A stretch of 64,000 nucleotides of DNA from Gammaproteobacteria bacterium (GTDB lineage Bacteria; Pseudomonadota; Gammaproteobacteria; Steroidobacterales; Steroidobacteraceae): contig VGVG01000005.1 in NCBI GenBank assembly GCA_016874055.1, positions 1 to 64,000 of the forward strand. Reading direction: 5' to 3'. Below, in pieces: positions 47,409-55,659 of the stretch. The notes below the pieces were generated by a model, which made no database searches, was not told where the DNA came from, and worked only from the letters and a program-made list of their open reading frames with translations. Numbering within the stretch: the stretch's first letter is position 1; each line of letters begins with the position of its first letter. A program made the position numbers and the translations under genes.

Positions 47409-48488
47409 ATGAATTTCCCGCGCATACTTTTTGTTCCGGTGAGTGGCCCGAGTGGTATGGGGGAATTCGCCCGCGCTCGCAGTCTCGCCGATGCGCTTCA
47501 GGCACGTTGGCCTGGCGTCGAGATCCATTTTTTACTCCACCGTGATGCGCCGTACGCAAACGGGTTTCATCACGCCATGACGGCCTTGCCAGCGTCGCCG
47601 ACGCTTTGCACCGATGAGGTTGTACGAACCATTGAGCAGTTTCGACCTCAGGTGGTGGTGTTCGATAACGCAGGGCGTACCGACGCACTGCGAGCCGCTC
47701 GTCGCATCGGAGCGAAAGTGGTCTACGTGAGTTCGCGAGGTCGCCAACGTTACAAGGCCTTTCGAATGCATTGGATGCGGCTGCTCGATGACCACTGGAT
47801 TTCTTACCCGGCACTCGTTGCTGGAGAGCTCAGCGTCCTCGAGCGTTTAAAATTACGCCTGCTTGGTAGACCGCAAGTCCGCTTTCTCGATGCCGTGCTC
47901 GCACCCGCCGATGCGAGAGCGGCGGACGAGTTGCTCGCGGGTTTCGGTACACCAGATCTTTTGGTGGTACCGGGCGGAGGTAGTCAGTTCCGTGACGCCT
48001 CGATCACGCCCGACGATTTCGCACGGTGGGCTAAGATCGTTGCTGTTCAAGGATTTCGCGTGGTGTTTATCGCAGGCCCTGCGTTTTATGATACGCACGA
48101 GAGCCTGTCGGAAGTACGGCTGCTTCGAGGCATCTCGGGTGGCACGCTACGAGCCTTGCTAGAGCGGACGAAACTCTGTCTCGTCAACGGTGGCGATACG
48201 CTACTGCAAGGGCTAACGTTGAGCAAAGCCTGCGTGGCGGTGCCCATCGCGGGTGATCAGGCCGCTCGTATTGCACGATGCGCATCGCTCGGCACCGTCG
48301 CTGCGCCAGCCGCTGCGGCATCTTCAGGAGTCGAGCCTGCCGTAACTTGTCTTGAGTTATTACATGATGAGGGGCTGCGGATTGAGCTTGAGGCGCGTGT
48401 CAAAGCAGTAGGCTTCGAAGATGGTTTGACGGCACTGATCGAGCGCCTCGGGAGTCACCTAGGGTTGGCGTCGATCAACTCGCGATAA
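47409..48488 (+). CDS. GT-B-fold glycosyltransferase-like protein
   Basis: 359 residues from ATG 47409; the frame is open upstream, but that part overlaps the divergent methyltransferase. The N-terminus RILFVPVSGPSGMGEFARAR and the C-terminal block LLVVPGGGSQFRD...LCLVNGGDTLLQGLTL resemble MurG/PseG-type GT-B enzymes, with the nucleotide-sugar site in the second half. Donor and acceptor cannot be told. Its 3' end overlaps the convergent glycosyltransferase by 34 bp. Confidence 0.65.
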   Translation: MNFPRILFVPVSGPSGMGEFARARSLADALQARWPGVEIHFLLHRDAPYANGFHHAMTALPASPTLCTDEVVRTIEQFRPQVVVFDNAGRTDALRAARRIGAKVVYVSSRGRQRYKAFRMHWMRLLDDHWISYPALVAGELSVLERLKLRLLGRPQVRFLDAVLAPADARAADELLAGFGTPDLLVVPGGGSQFRDASITPDDFARWAKIVAVQGFRVVFIAGPAFYDTHESLSEVRLLRGISGGTLRALLERTKLCLVNGGDTLLQGLTLSKACVAVPIAGDQAARIARCASLGTVAAPAAAASSGVEPAVTCLELLHDEGLRIELEARVKAVGFEDGLTALIERLGSHLGLASINSR

Positions 48489-49468
48489 GCCGCCGAGGTT
48501 TCTCGTACCACGTGAGCAAGGTGGTAGCTCGAAAGGTCGGGTCTGATGCGCGTCGGTCTCGTCGCATCTAGTTCGCGCAGTGCGCTCGTCAAGGCTGCCA
48601 CGTCTTCGACGGGTAGGAGCTTGCCGGGATAGCGCGCCAAAATTTCTGAGGCACCCTGAGTGCGAGTGGCGACGACGGGCGTGCCGGCATCTAGCGCTTC
48701 GAAAATGACACGCCCTAGCGGTTCGCTGCGCGACGGGCTAACGAACAGATCGAAGGCCTGGAAGAATTCCTTGGCGTCTTCGCGAAAGCCGAGGAGTCTG
48801 ATGTCAGTGCCACGAGCGAGCGCCTCAAGCCGCTTGCGCTCATTACCGGCGCCGACGATGGCAAGTTTTGCTTTAGGCAGTACGGCAGCGCGGAAGGCGC
48901 GAATCAGGATATCGAAGCCTTTGGATTGGGCGAGACGACCGACGCCGCCAATCAAGAAATCATCCGGGCCTGCGCCGCAGATCGCGCGCAGAGCGACGCG
49001 ACGCTCGGCGGAGATGCGCGGAACGGGTATTAAAGATTCGTTGATGTCGAATACGCGTCCGCGATAGTTATCAAGATCGCGCTTCTGCCATTCGGCGATC
49101 ACGATGAGGCCATCCATCTGCAGGAATTGCGGTCCGTTCACCCACATGTGGAGCGTTGCAACGGTCGGGCAACACGGTTTTAGCCTCGCTACGAGGCGCG
49201 TGCTGCGACGCAGATGGGTATGGATAACCTCCGGTGAAAATTCGCGCAGCACGCGGCGCAGACCGATGCCCGGAAACCAGCGGTTGAGCTCGAATACTCG
49301 GACGCGCGGATCGAGATGATCGCGAATCGATGCGCCGCCTGCTCCCCGATGGTCGCTGCGCAAGGCGAGGGCAACCCCATGTTCGCCGACGCAGGCATTA
49401 CACATCTCGGCTGTGGCGCGCTCGGTACCGGCGAAGCCGCGAGAGAAGAGCGTGTGAAGAATACGCAT
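48455..49468 (-). CDS. glycosyltransferase family 4 protein
   Basis: A retaining GT-B enzyme of 337 residues. ILHTLFSRGFAGTERATAEM is the N-terminal acceptor-side loop. GGVGRLAQSKGFDILIRAF and FVSPSRSEPLGRVIFEALDAGTPVVA form the donor-binding half with the conserved EPxG-x-E element. It is probably involved in lipopolysaccharide core or capsule assembly. AAGGAAG precedes ATG 49468. It lies 22 bp downstream of the oxidoreductase gene, so co-transcription is possible. Confidence 0.85.
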   Translation of the reverse strand: MRILHTLFSRGFAGTERATAEMCNACVGEHGVALALRSDHRGAGGASIRDHLDPRVRVFELNRWFPGIGLRRVLREFSPEVIHTHLRRSTRLVARLKPCCPTVATLHMWVNGPQFLQMDGLIVIAEWQKRDLDNYRGRVFDINESLIPVPRISAERRVALRAICGAGPDDFLIGGVGRLAQSKGFDILIRAFRAAVLPKAKLAIVGAGNERKRLEALARGTDIRLLGFREDAKEFFQAFDLFVSPSRSEPLGRVIFEALDAGTPVVATRTQGASEILARYPGKLLPVEDVAALTSALRELDATRPTRIRPDLSSYHLAHVVRETSAAYRELIDANPR

Positions 49469-49490
49469 GAAACTTCCTTTGCGTGGCTGT

Positions 49491-51140
49491 TCAGCGACGA
49501 TTATCGCGCAGGATCTCGCGCGCAGCGTTCATGCCGGGCACACCGGTTACGCCACCGCCTGGGTGCGCGCCCGAGCCGCAAAGATAAAGCCCGCGTACGG
49601 GGGTCCGATAATCACCGTAGCCGAGTGCGGGGCGTGCAGCCCACAGCTGATCGAGCCCGAGTGCGCCGTGGAAGATATCGCCTCTGGCGAGCGCGAATCG
49701 ATCTTCGAGATCGAGCGGCGAGAGCGCCGAGTGACCGATTACACTCGCACGAAAATTCGGGGCGTAATCGTTGACCGTGTCGATGATAAATTCAGCTACG
49801 GCATCACGTAGCCCCTGTGTGCGCCAGCTGCGATCGGGTGCATCCGGTCTGCCGAGATCGTAGTCGAAGTGTTGGCAGAACAGACTCGCGACATGCGCGT
49901 CTTTTGGTGCGAGTGTGTCATCAAGGGTCGACGGAATGAGCATTTCGACGATCGGTTGACGAGAAATGCCGTGCAGCCGTGCGGTAGCGTACGCGCGGTC
50001 CATGTAGCCGAGCGATGGTGCGATGATGATGCCGGCGCCGAGGTGCGAGTCACCGGTGCGCGAACGTTGCGCGTTGAAGTTCGGTAGTGCGGAGAGTGCA
50101 ACATTCATGCGGAAGGTAGCCGAGCCGACGCGCCAGCGCTCGATGTGACCACGGAAATTTTGGGGTAAGTCCTCAGCAGAGAGAAGCGAGAGAAACAGAG
50201 GCTTCGGTCCGAGGTTACCGATGATGCGCGGCGCGCCGAAGACGCGACCATCAGCGAGTTTGATGCCTGTCGCGCGAACCGGTTCGCTGCCACGGCCGCG
50301 GGTCGTGATGATATTCGCCACGGGCGCATCACATTCGATGTGCACGCCGAGCTGACGCGCCTCAGTAGCGAGCGCTTGGGTAATCGCCCCCATACCGCCG
50401 ACCGCATGACCCCAAATGCCGCTCTTACCGTTTACTTCGCCGAAGGCGTGGTGCAGTAGCACGTACGCGCTGCCAGGTGTGTAGGGGCTCGCATAGCTGC
50501 CGACCACCGAGTCGAAACCGAATAGCGCCTTTAGCGGCTCGCATTCGAACCAGTGATCTAAAATTTCGCCGGCGCTGCGCGTGAAGAACTCATACAGTTC
50601 GCGTTGGGCAGAGATCGGCATAGCGCGGAAATCGCGTCCGACACGCAGCACTTCCCAAAGATCACGTCCACGACGTAGATCGGTAGGGGGTGTGCGCGTG
50701 AGCAAACTGCGTAGCATCGCGACCGCGCGGTTGAGCAGAGCATAGAACTCGGGCAGACACGCGGCATCCTTCGCGCTGTAGCGACGCGTTTCGGCGAGTG
50801 TTGAAGCGGAGTCGGGTCCTGCGCTGAACGAGTCGCCGTTCGGCAGGGGCAGGAAGTTCTGCATCGGTCGCTCGAGGATGCACAGTCCGTGCTCGGTGAG
50901 GCGCAGATCGCGGATGACCTGTGGGTTGAGTAGGCTCACGGTGTAACTGGCCGTCGAGTTTCGAAAACCGGGGACAAACTCTTCGGTAACAGCAGCGCCG
51001 CCGACTAGGCTGCGCCGTTCGAACACGCCCACACGCAGGCCCGCCCGGGCGAGGTAGGCGGCACAAACGAGGCCGTTATGGCCAGCACCGATGATCAGAG
51101 CGTCGAAATCGGTGGGGGGCTTGCGACTGGATGAATTCAC
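49491..51140 (-). CDS. FAD-dependent oxidoreductase, PYROXD2 / phytoene-desaturase-like
   Basis: 549 residues from GTG 51140. The dinucleotide motif [21 protein letters not shown] lies near the N-terminus, followed by [13 protein letters not shown]. The C-terminal [20 protein letters not shown] is the second FAD motif. The pattern is that of PYROXD2 and the wider CrtI-like desaturase group. The substrate is unknown; no other carotenoid gene is nearby. No Shine-Dalgarno is seen, and the lexA operator ends 5 bp from the start codon. Confidence 0.82.
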   Translation of the reverse strand: MNSSSRKPPTDFDALIIGAGHNGLVCAAYLARAGLRVGVFERRSLVGGAAVTEEFVPGFRNSTASYTVSLLNPQVIRDLRLTEHGLCILERPMQNFLPLPNGDSFSAGPDSASTLAETRRYSAKDAACLPEFYALLNRAVAMLRSLLTRTPPTDLRRGRDLWEVLRVGRDFRAMPISAQRELYEFFTRSAGEILDHWFECEPLKALFGFDSVVGSYASPYTPGSAYVLLHHAFGEVNGKSGIWGHAVGGMGAITQALATEARQLGVHIECDAPVANIITTRGRGSEPVRATGIKLADGRVFGAPRIIGNLGPKPLFLSLLSAEDLPQNFRGHIERWRVGSATFRMNVALSALPNFNAQRSRTGDSHLGAGIIIAPSLGYMDRAYATARLHGISRQPIVEMLIPSTLDDTLAPKDAHVASLFCQHFDYDLGRPDAPDRSWRTQGLRDAVAEFIIDTVNDYAPNFRASVIGHSALSPLDLEDRFALARGDIFHGALGLDQLWAARPALGYGDYRTPVRGLYLCGSGAHPGGGVTGVPGMNAAREILRDNRR

Positions 51141-51145
51141 AGGTA

Positions 51146-51161
51146 CTGTATATGTAAACAG
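51146..51161. promoter_or_regulatory. LexA (SOS) box
   Basis: CTGT-ATATGTAA-ACAG is a perfect CTGT-N8-ACAG operator of the gammaproteobacterial type. It lies between the divergent start codons of the PYROXD2-like gene (51140) and lexA (51171), so LexA should repress its own operon and may also repress the oxidoreductase. Confidence 0.92.
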
Positions 51162-51170
51162 AGGTGTCTT

Positions 51171-51812
51171 GTGTCAGATCTCACCCCACGTCAAACCGAA
51201 ATCCTCCGTCTTATTCAGCGAGCTATTGTCGAAACCGGCATGCCGCCCACGCGGGCAGAAATTGCGCAAGAGCTCGGGTTCAAGTCCGCCAACGCCGCCG
51301 AGGAGCATCTGCGCGCACTCGCCCGTAAGGGCGTCATCGCGCTCGTGCCGGGCACCTCACGAGGCATCCAACTCAAGGACATCCTGCGCGAGCAGCTCGG
51401 TCTGCCGCTCATCGGCCGCGTGGCTGCCGGTAAGCCCATTCTCGCAGAAGAGAACATCGAAGCGCGCTTTAACATCGATCCGGACATCTTTTCGCCTCGA
51501 CCGCATTACCTCCTCAAGGTCACCGGTATGTCCATGAAAGACGCCGGCATCCTCGACGGGGATCTCGTCGCTGTACACCGTACGCCCGAGGTACGCAATC
51601 GCCAAATCATCGTCGCTCGCCTCGAAAACGAGGTCACGGTCAAACGTTACAAGCAAGAAGGCCCCACGGTCTGGCTACTTCCCGAAAACTCCGACTTCGA
51701 GCCGATCCGCGTCAACCTGCGCGAAGAGCCGCTCATCATCGAGGGCGTGGTGGTCGGCGTGCTACGCCGGGGTGCTACGAGCGGCAAGGCTACGCCTGCC
51801 GGTCTGATGTAA
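51171..51812 (+). CDS. lexA: SOS repressor LexA
   Basis: 213 residues from GTG 51171, with a GAGGTG ribosome site. The winged-helix domain includes [12 protein letters not shown] and [15 protein letters not shown]. The self-cleavage site is A86-G87 (RVAAGKP); the catalytic dyad is S121 (GMSMKDAG) and K158 (VTVKRYK). It heads the operon lexA-imuA-imuB. Confidence 0.97.
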   Translation: MSDLTPRQTEILRLIQRAIVETGMPPTRAEIAQELGFKSANAAEEHLRALARKGVIALVPGTSRGIQLKDILREQLGLPLIGRVAAGKPILAEENIEARFNIDPDIFSPRPHYLLKVTGMSMKDAGILDGDLVAVHRTPEVRNRQIIVARLENEVTVKRYKQEGPTVWLLPENSDFEPIRVNLREEPLIIEGVVVGVLRRGATSGKATPAGLM

Positions 51813-51891
51813 CGTCGTCCGTCGCTTCTGCGAGCAGTCCACATGTGTTTTACAAGGCTGCGTCCGTTGACGGGCGCTACGCGCTGTCACC

Positions 51892-52554
51892 ATGGGCCAA
51901 GCCAATTGCGACACCACAGCCGAGCCGTCGCTTGAGCGGTTGCTCGAACACCCCGCCATTTGGCGCGGTCGAAGCGTTGCACGCGCCGCTACGCTCAGCA
52001 CGGGGTTTACCCGCCTCGATGTGGCCTTGCCGGGCGGCGGATGGCCCGCTGCCGGCCTCACCGAAATCCTCACGGTCCGCAGCGGTCTCGGCGAATTGCG
52101 GCTCCTCGTGCCGCTGCTTGCGCGTCTCGGAGCGCAGCCACCACCACGATGGGCTGTCTGGGTTTGCCCACCCTTCGAGCCTTATGCACCGGCACTCATC
52201 GCAGCTGGCGTACCTCTTGAACGTCAGCTCGTCGTGCGTAGTGCAGAGCCTACCTGGGTCATTGAGCAATCACTCGACTCAGGCGGTGCGGCGCTCGTAC
52301 TCGCTTGGCTTGCACCGGGTGTGGCGACGAGTGTGACGGTATTAAGGCGCCTGCAGCTCGCCACGCAGCGCAGCAGTACGCCGGCATTCTTGTTTCGTCC
52401 GCTCACCGAATCGATGCGCACTTCGCCTGCAGAACTTCGTCTCATATTTGAGCCACAACTGATGGGCGGATGTGTGCGTCTGCTCAAAAGTCGTGGCGGT
52501 GAGCGCAGACCTCTCGAATTACGTTGGCAAGAACTTAACGATGTCGCGACGTGA
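51892..52554 (+). CDS. imuA: translesion-synthesis-associated protein ImuA (SulA/RecA-like)
   Basis: 220 residues. STGFTRLDVALPGGGWPAAGLTEIL is the family's opening, and a RecA-like core follows without a proper Walker A lysine. ImuA works with ImuB and the polymerase DnaE2 in SOS mutagenesis. It lies 79 bp after lexA with no second LexA box, so it is expressed from the lexA promoter. It overlaps imuB by 14 bp. Confidence 0.88.
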   Translation: MGQANCDTTAEPSLERLLEHPAIWRGRSVARAATLSTGFTRLDVALPGGGWPAAGLTEILTVRSGLGELRLLVPLLARLGAQPPPRWAVWVCPPFEPYAPALIAAGVPLERQLVVRSAEPTWVIEQSLDSGGAALVLAWLAPGVATSVTVLRRLQLATQRSSTPAFLFRPLTESMRTSPAELRLIFEPQLMGGCVRLLKSRGGERRPLELRWQELNDVAT

Positions 52555-53977
52555 GCGTGCTTCTTCGGTGACGCGAGCCTTTCGCGCACCGCGCCACGGA
52601 GCCACCGTACAGGTGTCTTCGCGCACAGCGCCGGCACCACGCGCGCTGATGAGCAGTAGACCACCCGATCCACCACTGCCGCTCGAGTCTCTGTTCGATG
52701 CAGCACCCGAGGCCTGGGTGGCGCTGCATCTTCACAGCGCTCAGGCTGCATCATCGGACTCGATGAACGCGTTGGCGCGCCTCGCCGAGATCGCCGGTGA
52801 CTTCACTTCGCGCGTGAGTCTCGAGCCGCCCGATGCCGTACTGCTCGAGGTACGCGGTAGTTTTCGGCTCTTTGGCGGGGCACAGGGTTTATCCCGGCAA
52901 CTGCTCGAACGCTGTCGCGCAGCGGGCTACGCGCCGCATTGGTCGCTGGCGCCCACGCCGCTTGCGGCACTCGTACTAGCGCGTGCAGGGCAGGGTATAA
53001 TCGTGCTGGCGCGCGATCGTCTCGTCGGTCTGCTTGCACCGCTACCGCTCGCGTTGCTGCGTTGGCCAGATGCAGAACTCGAGCGACTCGACTCGGTGGG
53101 CGTGCGTACGCTGGGCGTAGCACTGCGACTGCCGCGTGCGGGTTTCGTCCGGCGGTTCGGACCCAAGCTGCTGCTTGCACTCGATCAACTCACTGGTGCG
53201 GCGCCCGAGTTACGTCGACCCGTCGCATGTCGCGAGCGATTCCGGGCGCAGGTAGAACCGGCCTTCGAGCTGCAGACCGTCGCGCTTGTGCTGCAGCATC
53301 TCGAGCCGCTGCTCAAAGATCTCGAGCACTTTTTGCGCACGCGACAGTCTGGCGTCGATTTACTGAAGCTGCGTCTGCAGCATCGCAAACACCCTGCCAC
53401 GCGCCTCGATCTTCGTCTCGCGACGGCTGAAGCTCAGGCAACGCATTTCGCCGAACTGTTATCTCTGCAGCTGTCACGCGTAGCATTACCAGCCCCTGTA
53501 CTGCGCTGCGAACTACGATCAGGTGTGCTGCAGACGCTCGTGGTGCGGAGCGAGTCGGTCTGGCGTCCGGGTGAGTATGGTGGTGGTGCGGGTCGCGAAT
53601 CCCCCGCGCTCATCGAGCGCCTACGTGCACGACTCGGCAGCGATGCTATGTATGGGCTTTGTCTAGTCCCCGAGCATCGACCCGAGCGGGCATTTGGCAT
53701 CGTCGAACTTAACGCCACCCCTTCACGCCGCACATCGCAGGCGTGGTGTACGACACGCCGACCGTTATGGCTGCTACGCGAACCCGAGGTGCTTGTCGAT
53801 GCACCGCGGGAACTACAATTATTTGAAGGTCCAGAACGAATCGAGACTGGCTGGTGGGACGGGCGTGATGTCGCCCGCGACTACTACGTCGCTCGAGATC
53901 ATTCGGGCGCTGAAATTTGGGTGTATCGCGAGAGATTACCGCCGCACACTTGGTATTTGCATGGCGTGTTTGGCTGA
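52541..53977 (+). CDS. imuB: ImuB, inactive Y-family polymerase-like mutagenesis protein
   Basis: 478 residues from ATG 52541. From about residue 77 it follows ImuB: LARLAEIAGDFTSRVSLEPPDAVLLEVRGSFRLFGG, then PTPLAALVLAR, the little-finger region, and the C-terminal block with PLWLLREPEVL and DYYVARDHSGAEIWVYRER. ImuB lacks polymerase catalytic residues and acts as a scaffold binding the beta clamp. The first 75 residues are odd: I cannot find the usual N-terminal palm with the AARAxGVxxGM motif. No dnaE2 (imuC) follows. Confidence 0.85.
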   Translation: MSRRERASSVTRAFRAPRHGATVQVSSRTAPAPRALMSSRPPDPPLPLESLFDAAPEAWVALHLHSAQAASSDSMNALARLAEIAGDFTSRVSLEPPDAVLLEVRGSFRLFGGAQGLSRQLLERCRAAGYAPHWSLAPTPLAALVLARAGQGIIVLARDRLVGLLAPLPLALLRWPDAELERLDSVGVRTLGVALRLPRAGFVRRFGPKLLLALDQLTGAAPELRRPVACRERFRAQVEPAFELQTVALVLQHLEPLLKDLEHFLRTRQSGVDLLKLRLQHRKHPATRLDLRLATAEAQATHFAELLSLQLSRVALPAPVLRCELRSGVLQTLVVRSESVWRPGEYGGGAGRESPALIERLRARLGSDAMYGLCLVPEHRPERAFGIVELNATPSRRTSQAWCTTRRPLWLLREPEVLVDAPRELQLFEGPERIETGWWDGRDVARDYYVARDHSGAEIWVYRERLPPHTWYLHGVFG

Positions 53978-54023
53978 GCGGAGCGCCCTACGATCGGGGC
54001 ACCCCGCTCATCAAAGAAATCGC

Positions 54024-55373
54024 CTACTTCTCGCCCCTAATGTAGCGATCGAGTTCGCGATGGAAGTGCCGAATACGCGATTCCTGCTCGCTCCAGAGCG
54101 GACCGCGGAAACCGCGGGAGCGGCTGCCTGAGCCGACGGCCGACACAAGTTCGACGTCTTGATCGAGTACTTCACCAAGATTGGCGCGTTCGCTTTCCCC
54201 GAAGCGTTCGATCGGGGGACGGATTGAGCCAGTGATGTCGGTTCCTTTGGGAAGGCCCATCCAGGCCGGCACGAAGTAATCTGGGTCGTCGACATATCGG
54301 AACATCGTGATGTTGTCGTAGTAGAACCTCTTCGGATCATCCGGATGAGGCAGGAAGCGCATAATGAATACGCCCTCCGGATGGCAGCCGATCTGCACGT
54401 TCGGGAACAAACCGGTTGCCCAACTATCAGTGAGCTGACCGTCCGTGAACTTCTCGTAATGCGTAAGTCCGAGTCGTTTGGCTCGCTCACGCTTGGAGCG
54501 CTGAACGGCCGCACGTACGCCCCGTGCATCCCCCTTGTACGAGTCCGGGTTCATCCCCGCGTCTTGCATCATGAAGCGCAGCCCGGCGTCGACAGTGTCT
54601 TGGTCGGAGACACGATGCGACTTTTGACAAAGCGGCACGATCATACGGCTGAACCCATTCGGATAGAGATCGTACTGGCTGTAGTCCCCCATCACGGTCT
54701 GCGTTTGCGGATGAATGTGGGGCAGGTGATAAGTCTCGTAGAACGAGTCGACGCCCACTTTCCAGTTCGCGTTCCACAGCGTGCGCACGTGACGCACCGG
54801 GTTCATTTCATCGATCCGGTAGATCCCAAGATAGCCCTTCGGCAGACCGATCCAGTCCGCCAGCGGCGGCGCTTTACCATCGAGGTTGATGAACACGAGA
54901 CCGGCGTGAGCCTCGCAGCGCACCTCGCTCATACCTGGTCGATGCGCGACAAGTTTCGGCGAGAAGGTATGTTCGTCCGTAATCGCTTTGAGCTCACCGT
55001 CGCATCGAAACTTCCAACCGTGGAAGGCGCAAGTGAATTCGCTGACGCTGCCGAAATCATTAAGTGCGATCCGGTTTGCTCGGTGAGGGCAAACGTTATA
55101 GAAGGCCTTTAGGCCCCCATCGTCTTGTCTCACCACGATGATCGACTCGTGTCCAATATCAAAGGTGAAGTAGTCGCCCGCCTCCTTAACATCTGCGGTG
55201 ACGCCGGCGAGTAGCCAGACGCGGGGCCACAGTTGTGCCCATTCCTTGCGCATGAATTCTTCGGAGAAGTACCGGGACGGATCTGGGATTTCTAGTCCGT
55301 TGTCGATAGAAGCCTGCCTCGCCTCGAGCGAATCGGGTGGGGCGGCGGGATTGACCTGATAGTCGTAACTCAT
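54024..55373 (-). CDS. Rieske aromatic-ring-hydroxylating oxygenase, alpha subunit (first copy)
   Basis: 449 residues from ATG 55373 (MSYDYQVNPAAPP); the frame is open five codons further. The Rieske cluster is CPHRANR...CAFHGW, at about residues 88-112. The catalytic iron site has WKVGVDSFYETYHLPHIHP (two His) and a likely Asp in EVLDQDVELV near the C-terminus. Such enzymes add oxygen to aromatic, steroid-like or carnitine-type substrates. No reductase or ferredoxin gene is adjacent. It is divergent from the TonB-dependent receptor. Confidence 0.9.
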   Translation of the reverse strand: MSYDYQVNPAAPPDSLEARQASIDNGLEIPDPSRYFSEEFMRKEWAQLWPRVWLLAGVTADVKEAGDYFTFDIGHESIIVVRQDDGGLKAFYNVCPHRANRIALNDFGSVSEFTCAFHGWKFRCDGELKAITDEHTFSPKLVAHRPGMSEVRCEAHAGLVFINLDGKAPPLADWIGLPKGYLGIYRIDEMNPVRHVRTLWNANWKVGVDSFYETYHLPHIHPQTQTVMGDYSQYDLYPNGFSRMIVPLCQKSHRVSDQDTVDAGLRFMMQDAGMNPDSYKGDARGVRAAVQRSKRERAKRLGLTHYEKFTDGQLTDSWATGLFPNVQIGCHPEGVFIMRFLPHPDDPKRFYYDNITMFRYVDDPDYFVPAWMGLPKGTDITGSIRPPIERFGESERANLGEVLDQDVELVSAVGSGSRSRGFRGPLWSEQESRIRHFHRELDRYIRGEK

Positions 55374-55645
55374 GGCGGCAGACCTCACTATCCCAATTCT
55401 AGGGGGAAGAGTCTAAAATGATGACTTATCGAAGAGTTTACTATCCCTGCGCGATAGAGAAATCACACAAAAAAACAGTATGGGTTGATTTTTTTTCCGC
55501 TAGGGACCAGACTTTGCCCATAGCAGCTTGCGCCTCCCGCCCCTGTGCGAGGGATCTTTGCTTCTCTATCAGAAGGTTGGGGACTACGAGTCAAACTTTA
55601 CAACTGAGGGAATTAGGATGGCTAATCAACGCTGAGGGAATTAGG
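55374..55645. other. 272-bp divergent intergenic region, Rieske oxygenase / TonB receptor
   Basis: It must hold both promoters, although no clear -35/-10 pair is visible. It contains a small hairpin CTTCT-CTATC-AGAAG at 55561-55575 and the 28-bp tandem duplication that ends it. The receptor frame stays open upstream to 55418, but that stretch has no protein-family resemblance. Confidence 0.6.
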
Positions 55646-55659
55646 ATGGCTAATCAACG
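55604..55659 (+). repeat. 28-bp perfect tandem duplication containing ribosome site and start codon
   Basis: Two identical 28-bp units (55604-55631, 55632-55659) each carry GAGGGAATTAGG-ATG-GCTAATCAACG. The first ATG (55618) reads five codons, MANQR, then TGA at 55633-55635. The second ATG (55646) begins the TonB-dependent receptor. As 28 is not a multiple of three, the two starts are in different frames. Confidence 0.95.

Noticed and set aside
55418-55645. 76-codon upstream extension of the TonB receptor
   Set aside because: A normal signal peptide begins at ATG 55646 with its own ribosome site; the extension has no exported-protein features.
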